Source: Yinghuangia seranimata (lineage in GTDB: Bacteria; Actinomycetota; Actinomycetes; Streptomycetales; Streptomycetaceae). Taken from it: a stretch of DNA of 40,577 nucleotides. Shown piece by piece: positions 15,751-23,500 of this stretch; within the stretch, counting starts at the first letter, position 1, and the number at the start of each line of letters is the position of its first letter. The notes beneath the pieces were generated by a model. It saw only the letters and a list, made by a program, of their open reading frames with translations. It searched no databases and was not told the origin of the DNA. The DNA is taken from positions 1 to 40,577 of the forward strand of contig NZ_JASAOI010000009.1 of assembly GCF_029953285.1 (NCBI RefSeq). Direction: 5' to 3'. Position numbers and translations under genes: made by a program.

Positions 15751-15780
15751 GGCGGGGGCGCCCCCACCGGCGCCCCCGCC
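15751..15780 (-). terminator. Perfect 12-bp hairpin terminator after the SDR-tautomerase operon
   Basis: GGCGGGGGCGCC (15751-15762) pairs perfectly with GGCGCCCCCGCC (15769-15780) around CCCACC. It starts 49 bases after the tautomerase stop. The 308-base spacer 15522-15829 holds only this hairpin, the 11-bp repeats at 15794-15836 and the presumed promoter of the sensor gene. Confidence 0.85.
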
Positions 15781-15793
15781 ACGCGTCATCACC

Positions 15794-15836
15794 GCGTCAC
15801 TGCCGCGTCACTGCCGCGTCACTGCCGCGTCACCGC
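15794..15836. repeat. 11-bp tandem repeat across the tautomerase stop codon
   Basis: GCGTCACTGCC occurs at 15794, 15805 and 15816, with a variant at 15827 containing the stop complement TCA at 15830-15832. On the minus strand each unit carries TGA, and the 11-base period places a TGA in all three frames. Confidence 0.85.
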
Positions 15837-16051
15837 TGTCCGGCGGCGTCGGCGGTGCGCCTGCGGTACTCCTCGACCGGCAGCCCGCCGACCCCCCAGT
15901 CCTCCATGTCCACTTCGTCGATGACCACGAAGGTCGTCGCCGGGTTCTTGTCGAGCACCTTCACCAGGAGGTCCGTCACCCCGGCGATGATCTCGGCCTT
16001 CTGCGCGGGCGTCGCGCCCTCGCGGGTGATCTTCACGTTGACGTACGGCAT
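15830..16051 (-). CDS. 4-oxalocrotonate tautomerase family protein
   Basis: This short 73-residue protein begins MPYVNVKITREGATPAQKAE, with the catalytic Pro2 exposed after Met removal. IIAGVTDLLVKVL and TTFVVIDEVDMEDWGVGG follow, typical of small tautomerases. The family catalyses keto-enol tautomerisation or related dehalogenation using the N-terminal proline. Its ATG shares bases with the SDR stop (TGATG), so it is coupled to that gene. It probably acts on the SDR's substrate or product. The stop lies inside an 11-bp tandem repeat. Confidence 0.92.
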   Translation of the reverse strand: MPYVNVKITREGATPAQKAEIIAGVTDLLVKVLDKNPATTFVVIDEVDMEDWGVGGLPVEEYRRRTADAAGQR

Positions 16052-16788
16052 CAGGGACGCCCCGTCACGTAGCCGCCGTCGACGCGCAGGGCGTGGCCGG
16101 TGACGAACTCGGCGGTGGCCAGGTACACGACGGCGTCGGCGATCTCGGTCGTCTCGCCGACGCGGTTCAGCAGCGCGAGGCCGCCGTACGCGTCGACCTC
16201 GGCGGCGGCGTGCAGTGGGGTGCGGACGATGCCCGGGGCGACGAGGTTGACCCGGATCCCGTCGGCGGCCAGTTCGGCGGCGAGGCTCGTGGTGAGCGCG
16301 TGGACGCCGGCCTTGCTGACGATCGGCGCGGAGCAGGGGAACCCGGCGATCGCGTGGTCGACCAGCACGGTGCCGATGTTGACGACGCTTCCGCCGCGCC
16401 CCTGTTCGCGCATGCGGCGCACGACCGCCTGCGTCGTCAGGTACGTGCCCTTGAGGTTGCCGCCGAGGAAGCCGTCGAGCTCGGCCTCGGTGACGTCGAT
16501 GAACGGCTTGGACGCGAACGTCCCGGCGTTGTTGACCAGCACGTCGACGCCGCCGAACCGCTCGACCGCGGCGCGGACCAGCGCCTCGCCGGTCGCGGCG
16601 TCGCCGATGCCGCCCGCGACCCGGGCGACCCGTTCGCCGTACCCGAGCGCCGCCGCGGCCTTCGCCAGCCGCTCCGGGTCGCGCCCGTTGAGCACCACGT
16701 TGGCGCCGCGCTCCAGGAACGCCCGGGCCACGCCCAGGCCGATCCCGCTCGACGACCCGGTGACCACCACGGTGATGTCCTTCGACAC
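16051..16788 (-). CDS. SDR-family oxidoreductase with altered active site
   Basis: The 245-residue protein has the NAD(P) motif TGSSSGIG at 10-17, NNAG at 87-90, Asn111 and the C-terminal VDGGYVTG. The catalytic Tyr of YxxxK is missing: the segment reads SAPIVSK, with Pro155 at the Tyr position and Lys159 retained. The usual Ser position also lacks Ser (NIGTVLV). Either an unusual subfamily uses another acid or the protein is not a classical dehydrogenase. It is in an operon with the tautomerase and divergent from a LysR gene, which probably controls it. Confidence 0.88.
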   Translation of the reverse strand: MSKDITVVVTGSSSGIGLGVARAFLERGANVVLNGRDPERLAKAAAALGYGERVARVAGGIGDAATGEALVRAAVERFGGVDVLVNNAGTFASKPFIDVTEAELDGFLGGNLKGTYLTTQAVVRRMREQGRGGSVVNIGTVLVDHAIAGFPCSAPIVSKAGVHALTTSLAAELAADGIRVNLVAPGIVRTPLHAAAEVDAYGGLALLNRVGETTEIADAVVYLATAEFVTGHALRVDGGYVTGRP

Positions 16789-16883
16789 TGGAACCCCTCC
16801 TCCGTCGCGTCTGCGACCTGCCGGAGTCGGGCGGTCCGACCCGGCACGACGAACCTAGGAGCGGCTCAGTGATAACACCACGA

Positions 16884-16906
16884 CAGACTTCGAAGCCTGC
16901 CATAAT
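16884..16906 (+). promoter_or_regulatory. LysR-gene promoter with dyad operator
   Basis: CAGACTTCGAAGCCTG (16884-16899) is a 16-bp palindrome with one mismatched pair. CATAAT (16901-16906), a -10-like box, follows directly, 8 bases before the LysR ATG. The dyad between divergent genes fits a LysR binding site, with autoregulation of a nearly leaderless transcript. Confidence 0.55.
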
Positions 16907-16914
16907 CCCTGCTT

Positions 16915-17820
16915 ATGACAGTGGAGTTGCGGGACCTGGAACTGCTCGTCGCCACGGCCGAATCCGGCTCGCTCACGGCCGCCGCCGAGGCGCTGTACGT
17001 CAGCCAGCCCGCGCTGAGCCAGCGCCTCACCCGGCTCGAAAGCCGCCTCGGCACGCCGCTGTTCGACCGCGGCGGCCGCGGCCTGGTCCCCAACGCCGCG
17101 GGCCGCCGGCTGCTGGTGACCGCGCACCACGTCCTCAACGAACTGCGCACCGCCACCGAGGACCTGCGCGAAATGAGCGAGGGCCGCGCCCGCCGGGTGC
17201 GCTTCACCGCGCAGTGCAGCACGACCTTCCAGTGGCTCCCGCCGGTGATGCGCGCCTTCCGCGACCGCCATCCCGGCACCGAGGTCCGCTTCGAGACCGT
17301 CCCCGACGACGCGCCCGTCCCGGCGCTGCTCGCGGACCGCATCGACGTCGCCCTCGTCACCAAGCCCGACCCGCAGATGGAACGCGTCGACCTGACCCGC
17401 CTCTTCGACGACGAGATGGTCGCCGTCGTCCCCGCCGACCACCCGTGGGCGGCACTCCCCCACCTGACCGCGGGCGACTTCGCCGACGCCCACCTGATCC
17501 TCTACGACGCCTACGACCAGACCCGCATCCCGTCGACCCCGCTCCCCCTGCCCCCGGGCGCCCGCCCGGCCCGGATCACGACCATGCCGGTCATCACCGA
17601 CCTCGTCATCGAGATGGTCGCGAGCGGCCAGGGCGCGACCGTTCTCCCGAACTGGGTCGCCGCCCCGTACACCGCCACCCGTGCCCTCACCCTCGTCCAG
17701 ATCGGCGAGACCCCGATGACCCGCACCTGGTACCTCGCCACCCGCCACGGCCCCCGCCCACCCCACATCGACGCCTTCGCCGACGAACTGACGACGCACC
17801 TGACCCGCCCGAAGGCCTGA
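16915..17820 (+). CDS. LysR-family transcriptional regulator
   Basis: The 301-residue protein has an N-terminal winged helix (LRDLELLVATAESGSLTAAA and SQPALSQRLTRLESRLG) and a periplasmic-binding-like effector domain from about residue 92. Features such as LADRIDVALVTKP and FDDEMVAVVPADHPWA are typical. The ATG at 16915 has no Shine-Dalgarno and sits 8 bases after CATAAT, suggesting leaderless translation. It is divergent from the SDR-tautomerase operon, the likely target. The inducer is unknown. Confidence 0.92.
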   Translation: MTVELRDLELLVATAESGSLTAAAEALYVSQPALSQRLTRLESRLGTPLFDRGGRGLVPNAAGRRLLVTAHHVLNELRTATEDLREMSEGRARRVRFTAQCSTTFQWLPPVMRAFRDRHPGTEVRFETVPDDAPVPALLADRIDVALVTKPDPQMERVDLTRLFDDEMVAVVPADHPWAALPHLTAGDFADAHLILYDAYDQTRIPSTPLPLPPGARPARITTMPVITDLVIEMVASGQGATVLPNWVAAPYTATRALTLVQIGETPMTRTWYLATRHGPRPPHIDAFADELTTHLTRPKA

Positions 17821-17861
17821 GCCGGCCTGCCATCGGGCGATGCCACGTCCAGGCCGCCGCC

Positions 17862-17888
17862 AAAACTCCCGGCCGGGTGTGTAACGTC
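17862..17888 (+). promoter_or_regulatory. Candidate ECF-type promoter ahead of the sigma-factor gene
   Basis: AAAACT (17862-17867), 17 bases, then CGTC (17885-17888) resembles the AAC/CGTC pattern used by many actinobacterial ECF sigma factors, about 72 bases upstream of such a gene. This would mean positive autoregulation. It is a pattern match only. Confidence 0.35.
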
Positions 17889-17959
17889 CGTCCGCCTCCG
17901 GGCGTACTTCTGTCTCGACCTCGCGGAACCACCCGCGGGCACACGGGGGACGGGGAGCG

Positions 17960-18550
17960 ATGCACGGTGGAGGCAGCGGGTCGGTCGGGCCGGACACGGC
18001 CGCGCCGGAACAAGGCGGCGGTGACCGACCCCAGGAGCCGCACGAGCAGTTCGACGCCTTCTACGCGTCCACCGTCCGCTGGATGGTGGCCGCCGTCTAC
18101 CCGCTGACCGGCAGCCTCGCCGACGCCGAGGACGCCGTTCACGAGGCGTACGCGCGGGCCTGGTCCCGCTGGTCGACGATCGGCGACGGCGCCGACCCGG
18201 CCGGATGGGTGCGGGTGGTCGCGCAGCGGTTGGCCGTCAGCGCGTGGCGCAAGGCCCGCAACCGGCGCCGCGCGCACGAGCGCAGCGAAGCGGCGGCCAC
18301 GGTGCCCGGCATCGAGCCCGACCATGTGGCGCTCGTGGCCGCGCTGCAGCGACTGCCCGTCCCGCAGCGCCGCGTCATCGTGCTGTTCCATCTGCTGGAC
18401 CTGCCGGTGGAGACGGTCGCCCGCGAAATGGGCTGCTCGGAAGGCGCTGTACGCGTGCGCCTGACGCGCGCCCGCCAAGCCCTGGCGCGGGCCCTCGGCA
18501 ATGTGGACGCCCCGCCCGAAGCGGCCCCGACCACCGGATTGGAGGCGTGA
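17960..18550 (+). CDS. ECF RNA polymerase sigma factor (SigE-like family)
   Basis: The 196-residue protein has sigma region 2 at about 28-95 (FDAFYASTVRWMVAAVYPLT, DAEDAVHEAYARAWSRW and GWVRVVAQRLAVSAWRKA). Region 4 is at about 125-175 (RLPVPQRRVIVLFHLLDLP and GCSEGAVRVRLTRARQAL). An extra Gly-rich leader precedes it. The ATG follows a GGGGA-rich ribosome site. The next gene begins 6 bases after the stop and encodes a single-pass membrane protein, a probable regulator in the same operon. Confidence 0.9.
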   Translation: MHGGGSGSVGPDTAAPEQGGGDRPQEPHEQFDAFYASTVRWMVAAVYPLTGSLADAEDAVHEAYARAWSRWSTIGDGADPAGWVRVVAQRLAVSAWRKARNRRRAHERSEAAATVPGIEPDHVALVAALQRLPVPQRRVIVLFHLLDLPVETVAREMGCSEGAVRVRLTRARQALARALGNVDAPPEAAPTTGLEA

Positions 18551-18556
18551 TCCCCC

Positions 18557-19351
18557 ATGACCACCGAACTCGACCGGACGCTCCACGCGTTGCGCGACCT
18601 GACCGCCGCCGCGGCGCGCCCGGAGCCGGCGTCCGCACTGCGCGTCCGCGGCGCCCGACTGCGCCGCCGCCGCCACGCGACCCGGATCGCGGCCGCCGCC
18701 GTGACGCTGGGACTGCTCGGCACCGCGGCATGGGCCTGGCCCGACGGGGCACCGGCCCAGCGCACGCGCCCGCCCGTCGGCGCCCCGGCGGTACTGACCG
18801 GGGACGACCTGCCGCCGCTGCGGGACGGCATCACCTGGACGCCGAGGCAGCCGCAGTCCGGCAAGGCCGGCGACAGCGTCTCGGCACTCGCCGTCACCTG
18901 CCTCGGCGAACTGATCGGCCCCTCCGCGCTGCGCAACCCGCTGGTGGGCCCCGATGTCCCGTACATGTCCACCGGCTTCGACACGTCGAACCGGACCGCG
19001 AGGGGGCGATTCGGCGGCAGCATGGTCGAGCTGGTCCTGCACATGTCCGACGACGCGGCGGCCGAGGCGCTCGTCGCCGACCTGGCGGCGCGCATGGGCG
19101 ACTGCACGACCCGGGAGCCCACCTTCCACGGGACGCTCGACGACCGGCACCCGGAACTGCCCTGGTGGAGCTGGTCCTACCCGAGGGATCCCCGCATCGT
19201 CCCGTCCTTCGACACGCAGGGATTCCAAGGGTTCGCCCGCTCCGGCCGCACTGTGGTGGTCCTCGAGTACGAAGGCACCGTCCAGCCGCCCCCGGCGTTC
19301 ACCGTCGAGCACCTGCGCACCGCCCTCGCCCGCGCCGTCGCGGGCGGCTGA
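18557..19351 (+). CDS. Single-pass membrane protein paired with the ECF sigma factor
   Basis: The 264-residue protein has a cytoplasmic N-terminus of about 40 residues ending in the basic run RLRRRRHATR. A transmembrane helix follows at about 43-62, then an extracytoplasmic domain of 200 residues with two cysteines (in VTCLGE and GDCTTRE). This is the layout of regulators encoded after actinobacterial ECF sigma genes, but no HxxxCxxC zinc anti-sigma motif is present. It may anchor a signal-sensing lipoprotein-like domain. The stop is only 4 bases from the stop of the convergent DUF5990 gene. Confidence 0.7.
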   Translation: MTTELDRTLHALRDLTAAAARPEPASALRVRGARLRRRRHATRIAAAAVTLGLLGTAAWAWPDGAPAQRTRPPVGAPAVLTGDDLPPLRDGITWTPRQPQSGKAGDSVSALAVTCLGELIGPSALRNPLVGPDVPYMSTGFDTSNRTARGRFGGSMVELVLHMSDDAAAEALVADLAARMGDCTTREPTFHGTLDDRHPELPWWSWSYPRDPRIVPSFDTQGFQGFARSGRTVVVLEYEGTVQPPPAFTVEHLRTALARAVAGG

Positions 19352-19355
19352 TCCG

Positions 19356-19820
19356 TCAGCAGGTCCCGGCGGTCCACGTGATCATCGGGGGTCGGACGGA
19401 GGCGCACAGCGGGGCACCCCGGCCGTCGGTCAGGCCGAGGCGGCCGACCAGGAGGCCGGTGTCGACCGCGGCGGCGAGGACGTCGGCCGGGACGCCGCCG
19501 TCCAGCCAGAGCTTGGCGCGGCGGAACATCGTGACGGTTCCGGCGTCGTCGAGGGAGCCCCAGGACAGGTAGACGAAGCGGCCGCCCGGGCGGCCCTGGA
19601 CGTAGGGGCCCTTCAGGTCGAGGCCGGCGTCGACGGGGGTGGCGGTGCACTCCAGGGCCCAGGACGCGGAGGCGGCGTCGCCCGGGGTGAGGCCCAGCAG
19701 TTCGGTCGGGCGTTCGCGGCGCTGCACCGCGACGTGGATGTTGTCGTAGCCGGGGAATCCGGGGGCCGGCGGGCAGGCGGTGCCGGGGAGGTCGACGGCG
19801 TCGATGCGCAGCTCGATCAT
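19356..19820 (-). CDS. DUF5990 family protein
   Basis: The 154-residue protein matches the DUF5990 layout: IDAVDLPGTAC, the central IHVAVQRR, GPYVQGRPGGRFVYLSWG, VTMFRRAKLWLDG and the end GLTDGRGAPLCASVRPPMI. It is a soluble, mostly beta protein whose function is unknown. The start at 19820 leaves a short gap to the stop of the truncated gene upstream at 19849, so the two may once have been one operon. Confidence 0.85.
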   Translation of the reverse strand: MIELRIDAVDLPGTACPPAPGFPGYDNIHVAVQRRERPTELLGLTPGDAASASWALECTATPVDAGLDLKGPYVQGRPGGRFVYLSWGSLDDAGTVTMFRRAKLWLDGGVPADVLAAAVDTGLLVGRLGLTDGRGAPLCASVRPPMITWTAGTC

Positions 19821-19848
19821 CCGGCCATCGTGACAGGGCGGACCGTCG

Positions 19849-20130
19849 TCAAGGCTTCTTCTCCGGCGCGTGCCGCGCGGCCGTGCGGGTCGTCATCGCC
19901 TCCGCGGTGGCAAGCAGTTCGGGGACGGTCCCGGCGAAGTCGGGCAGCATTTCGGCGGCCGCGGCCCAGACGTCGGGCACACGCAGGTGGCGGCTCACCA
20001 GGTCGACCAGCACGGGCCGGGCGTCGATGAGCGTGTGCGGGACCGCGTACAGCGTGCCGAGGACGCGCTGCGCGTTGTGGCCCTGGGTCAGGACTTCCGC
20101 GGCGGTGACGGTGCCGCTGCGGAAGCTCCC
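19849..20130 (-). pseudogene. 5'-truncated gene, family not recognised
   Basis: The minus strand is open from a TAG at 20131-20133 to a TGA at 19849-19851. It encodes a well-formed C-terminus (LTQGHNAQRVLGTLYAVPHT, then VDLVSRHLRVPDVWAAAAEM) with strong coding bias. There is no ATG, GTG or TTG start with a ribosome site near the 5' end, and the promoter region of the flavin-reductase-like gene begins where the start should be. It looks like the last 94 codons of a lost gene. A shorter protein from an internal GTG cannot be excluded. Confidence 0.5.
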
Positions 20131-20185
20131 CTACCCGCACGACCGTTCGCCCGGCGCCGAAGCGTCCGCGCCCCACGATGGCGGC

Positions 20186-20800
20186 ATGACCTCGACCCGG
20201 CCGGCCCCGCACCGCGTGATCACGCCGAGCATCCTGTACTTCGGCACGCCCGTCGTCGTTCTCTCCACCCTGAACGCCGACGGCAGCGCGAACCTCGCCC
20301 CGGTTTCGTCGGCGTGGGCGCTGGCCGACGTGTTCGTCCTCGGCCTCGGCGCGGACGGGCACACGGTGCGCAACCTGCGGGCCCGCCCCGAGCTGGTGCT
20401 GAACTTCCCCGCCCCGCACCAGTGGCCGCAGGTGGAGGCGCTCGCCCTGCTGACCGGCGCGGACCCGGTGCCACCGGGCAAGCCCGCCGGATGCCGGTAC
20501 GAGCCGGACAAGTTCGGGGCGGCGGGGTGGCGGCCCCTCCGGTCCGAGCTCGTCGGGCCGCCGCGGGTCCTGGAGTGCCCGGTGCACGTCGAGGGGTTCG
20601 CCACCGACCTGCGGCCGGACGCGACGGGTCAGTTCGTGGTCGTCGAGGCCCGCACGCTGCGGGTGCACGCCGATCCGGCGATCGTGGTCGGGGACACGTC
20701 GCACATCGACACGGCCGCGTGGAGTCCGCTGGTCTACAACTTCCGGCACTACTTCGGCCTGGGGCCCCGGCTGGGCAAGGCCAAACGCGCCGAGAACTGA
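20186..20800 (+). CDS. Flavin-reductase-like (FMN-binding split-barrel) protein
   Basis: The 204-residue protein shows the split-barrel start TPSILYFGTPVVVLSTLN followed by DGSANLAPVSSAWALAD. TVRNLRARPELVLNFP and VHVEGFATDL come later, and the C-terminal YNFRHYFGLGPRLG resembles members that bind FMN non-covalently and reduce flavin or a small substrate. The ATG at 20186 is used; an ATG at 20178 is out of frame. It converges on an SDR gene with an 18-base gap. Confidence 0.85.
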   Translation: MTSTRPAPHRVITPSILYFGTPVVVLSTLNADGSANLAPVSSAWALADVFVLGLGADGHTVRNLRARPELVLNFPAPHQWPQVEALALLTGADPVPPGKPAGCRYEPDKFGAAGWRPLRSELVGPPRVLECPVHVEGFATDLRPDATGQFVVVEARTLRVHADPAIVVGDTSHIDTAAWSPLVYNFRHYFGLGPRLGKAKRAEN

Positions 20801-20818
20801 GCCCCGCCACCGCACCGG

Positions 20819-21613
20819 TCACGCGTACAGGCTGCGCCCTCCGTCCACGAGGATGCGCTGCCCGGTGATGAACCCGGCCTCCACCGACGCCAGGAAGCTC
20901 ACCGCGTGCGCGACGTCGTCGGGCGTGCCCATACGACCGATCGGCACGGTGGACAGGTACGCGGCGCACTCCCCGGCCGGGACGTCCGCGTGCCGCTCCA
21001 CCGGCACGAAGCCCGGCGCCACCGTGTTGACGGTGATGCCGTCCGGCGCCAGTTCGCGGGCCCAGCTGCGGGTCAGGCCGATCTGCGCCGACTTGGCGGT
21101 CGCGTACGCGGAACGCCCGGGCGGCGGCCGGTCGGCGACCTCCGAGTCGATCTGCACGATGCGGCCGTGCCGGCGTTCGCGCATGCCGGGGATCACGGCC
21201 TGGCCGAGGAAGACCGGGCTCTTGACGAAGAAGTCGAGCTGCGCGAGGTGGTCGTCCCATCCGACGTCGGCGAGCGGGGCCTCCGGCTGCGGCCCGGTCG
21301 CGTTCAGCACGAGCACGTCGACGGCGCCGAAGGTGGACCGGACGGCGGCGACCATGCGGCCGGCCTGGCGGTGGTCGGTGACGTCCGCCGCGAACGCCTC
21401 GGCCGTGCCGCCGTCGGCGCGGATGTCGCGGGCGACGCGCCGCAGCTGCGTGTCGTCGTGCAGCGCGTTGACGGCGACCGCCAGGCCGTCCAGGGCGAGC
21501 CGCCGGGCTATCGCGCCGCCGAGGCCGCGCGAACTGCCGGTCACGAGCGCGACGCGCGGGCGGGGCCCGGTGGACGGCGGGGGTGGTGCGGGCGGTACGG
21601 GCGGTGCGGTCAT
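20819..21613 (-). CDS. SDR-family oxidoreductase
   Basis: The 264-residue protein is a classical short-chain dehydrogenase: TGSSRGLGGAIAR for the cofactor, LNATG at the NNAG position, IVQIDSEVADRPPPGRSAYATAKSA with Tyr-x3-Lys intact, and ending ITGQRILVDGGRSLYA. An extra Pro-rich leader of about 20 residues precedes the Rossmann fold. The ATG at 21613 has GGGGGAGG upstream, and the leader segment upstream (21614-21883) holds the terminator of the amidase gene. The substrate is unknown; FabG-like or sugar/alcohol activity is possible. Confidence 0.9.
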   Translation of the reverse strand: MTAPPVPPAPPPPSTGPRPRVALVTGSSRGLGGAIARRLALDGLAVAVNALHDDTQLRRVARDIRADGGTAEAFAADVTDHRQAGRMVAAVRSTFGAVDVLVLNATGPQPEAPLADVGWDDHLAQLDFFVKSPVFLGQAVIPGMRERRHGRIVQIDSEVADRPPPGRSAYATAKSAQIGLTRSWARELAPDGITVNTVAPGFVPVERHADVPAGECAAYLSTVPIGRMGTPDDVAHAVSFLASVEAGFITGQRILVDGGRSLYA

Positions 21614-21790
21614 CGGGAACCTCCCCCGTGATGTGCGGACAGGCGACTCGTGGTCGCGAACACGGCAGCGGCGCCGGGAGATCCACGAGCGACTCCGCTC
21701 CACGATCCACTGCCAGGAGTCCAGCGTGCTGCGTTCGTCGCGGTCGCGCAGCAGTTCCCGGCCAGGTCGGGTGCGGCGGCGCACAACACA

Positions 21791-21851
21791 AGGCAGGACC
21801 TCTCCGCGCGCTCCGCGTCGCCGACGCGGTTGCGGCCGAGAGGTCCTGCCT
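21791..21851 (-). terminator. Nested hairpin terminator after the amidase gene
   Basis: AGGCAGGACCTCTC (21791-21804) pairs perfectly with its complement at 21838-21851. The loop contains a second perfect hairpin (CCGCGTC, GCC, GACGCGG). It lies 33 bases after the amidase stop and upstream of the SDR start. Confidence 0.8.
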
Positions 21852-21883
21852 GTCACCACCGATACGAGCCGAAGCCCCCTGAC

Positions 21884-23344
21884 TCAGGGCCGGCGCACGG
21901 CCGCGGGGCGCCGGTCCGCCGTGTACGCCCAGGGACGGACCGCTTCGACGGCCGCCCCGACGCGGAAGACGGTCTCGTCGTCGTACGTCTTGGCGGCGAT
22001 CTGCACGCCGGTCGGCACGCCGTTCGACGCGAAGCCCGACGGCACCGCCAGCACCGGGACCCGGCTGCAGATGTTGAACGGCGGCGTGAGCGCGGCATCC
22101 AGGTAGAAGTCGAGTTCCACGCCGTCCACCACGACTTTGGTCTCCGTGTACTCGTCGTCGGCCAGGAACGCGGGGATCGACGTCGTCGGGCAGATGAGCG
22201 CGTCGAACCGGTCGAGGATCTCGCCGAGTTCGGCATAGATCTCGCCCTCCAGGACAAGCCCTTCCGCGAACGTCGTCGTCTCGGCGGCGGCCTTCTCGGA
22301 GAACGCCCTCAGGTAGGGGTTGACCAGGTCCGGCGCGGCCGCGACGGCGTCGCCGGCCTCCGCGCCCATGACCGCCGCGAAGTGCGCCATGAGCGCTCGG
22401 TTGATGGTTTTACGGGTCCAGCCGAGCTCGACCTCCTCGACGATCGCGCCGGCCGTGCGCAGTGCCTCCGCGACCGCACGCGTGTTGGCCGCGACCTCGG
22501 GGTCGACGGGATGGTCGCCGAGGGTGACGCTGAGCGCGATGCGCAGGCCCTCGACGCCGCGGGCGCCCTCGTACGTCTCGGGCAGCACGAGCTTGGGGCG
22601 CAGCGAGACGACGTCGCCCTTCCACGGCCCCGCGATGACGTTCTCGAGGAGCGCGCAGTCGGCGACGGTGCGGGCCATCGGGCCGTCGTGGCAGAACTGG
22701 TCGAGGCTGTACGGCGGCATGGCCGGCACGCGGCCGAACGGCGGCTTGAACCCGACCACGCCGTTGAACGACGCCGGGATGCGGATGGAGCCGCCGATGT
22801 CGGAGCCGGTGGCCAGCGGTGCGTAGCCCGCGGCCAGCGCGGCGCCCGACCCGCCGGAGGAACCACCGCACGAGTACTCCGGGTTCCACGGGTTGCGGGT
22901 GACGCCCCACAGCTTGGAGTGGGTGAACCCGGCGGCGCAGAACTCCGGTGTGCTGGTGCGCACGTGGACGATGCCGCCCGCGGCGGCGATCCGCTGGATC
23001 ACCGGGTGGGTGGCGGTGGCGACGTCGCCCGCGTGCAGCAGCGACCCGAGCTGGTGCGGATGCCCCTCGATGGGGTGTTCCTCCTTGGCGGCGACGGGCA
23101 GGCCTTCGAGCGGGCGTATGTCACCGCCGCCCTTGCCCAGGTAGCGCCGCTCGGCTTCGCGGGCGGCCTCGAACGCCTGCTCTTCGAGGCGTTCCACGAC
23201 GGCGTTGACGACCGGTTCGGCCGCCGCGGCCTGGTCGAGGACCGCCGTGAGCAGTTCGACGGGCGACAGCTCACGCCGACGGAACGCGGCGAGCGCGTCT
23301 GTCGCGGACAGGTAGGCGAGTTCGGAGGTCGAGTCAGCGGACAC
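21884..23344 (-). CDS. Amidase (amidase-signature family)
   Basis: The 486-residue enzyme has the Ser-cisSer-Lys triad: Lys87 in VAAKEEH, cis-Ser at 162/163 in CGGSSGGSGAALAAG, and nucleophile Ser186 in GSDIGGSIRIPASFNGVVG. Family members hydrolyse carboxamides to acid and ammonia or transfer the acyl group. The GTG start at 23344 has AAGGAG 7 bases upstream. Just upstream on the same strand lies the tail of a decayed YtcJ-like amidohydrolase, so the gene was probably second in a catabolic operon. What drives it now is unclear. Confidence 0.93.
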   Translation of the reverse strand: MSADSTSELAYLSATDALAAFRRRELSPVELLTAVLDQAAAAEPVVNAVVERLEEQAFEAAREAERRYLGKGGGDIRPLEGLPVAAKEEHPIEGHPHQLGSLLHAGDVATATHPVIQRIAAAGGIVHVRTSTPEFCAAGFTHSKLWGVTRNPWNPEYSCGGSSGGSGAALAAGYAPLATGSDIGGSIRIPASFNGVVGFKPPFGRVPAMPPYSLDQFCHDGPMARTVADCALLENVIAGPWKGDVVSLRPKLVLPETYEGARGVEGLRIALSVTLGDHPVDPEVAANTRAVAEALRTAGAIVEEVELGWTRKTINRALMAHFAAVMGAEAGDAVAAAPDLVNPYLRAFSEKAAAETTTFAEGLVLEGEIYAELGEILDRFDALICPTTSIPAFLADDEYTETKVVVDGVELDFYLDAALTPPFNICSRVPVLAVPSGFASNGVPTGVQIAAKTYDDETVFRVGAAVEAVRPWAYTADRRPAAVRRP

Positions 23345-23359
23345 TGTGGTGCTCCTTGC

Positions 23360-23500
23360 TCAGTGGGCTGCGAAGACCTGCACGCCCTCGACGTGGGTGC
23401 GCAGTACGCGCGTCGTGCAGAGCTCCTCGGGCGGCCCGGTGGCGACGCGCGGTGCGTTGACGAGAGGAGTGAAAACCCGGCGCAATGCCGCTGTCAACAT
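23360..23500 (-). pseudogene. C-terminal remnant of a YtcJ-like amidohydrolase
   Basis: The minus-strand frame ends APRVATGPPEELCTTRVLRT followed by HVEGVQVFAAH and a stop at 23360-23362. This is the standard end of amidohydrolase-family-3 proteins (PPEEL, TRVLxTxVxGxxVF). Only 46 codons remain, from an ATG at 23500 without a ribosome site, and the catalytic domain is absent. The stop lies 15 bases before the amidase start, the spacing expected in an operon. It is too short to be functional. Confidence 0.6.

Noticed and set aside
16795-16880. A sharp CynR/CysB-type LysR box beyond the dyad
   Set aside because: Several T-N11-A matches exist, as expected by chance. Only the palindrome next to the -10 was kept.
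17687-19312. Minus-strand open frame of 541 codons
   Set aside because: It is antisense to the ECF sigma factor and its membrane partner, which have clear domains.
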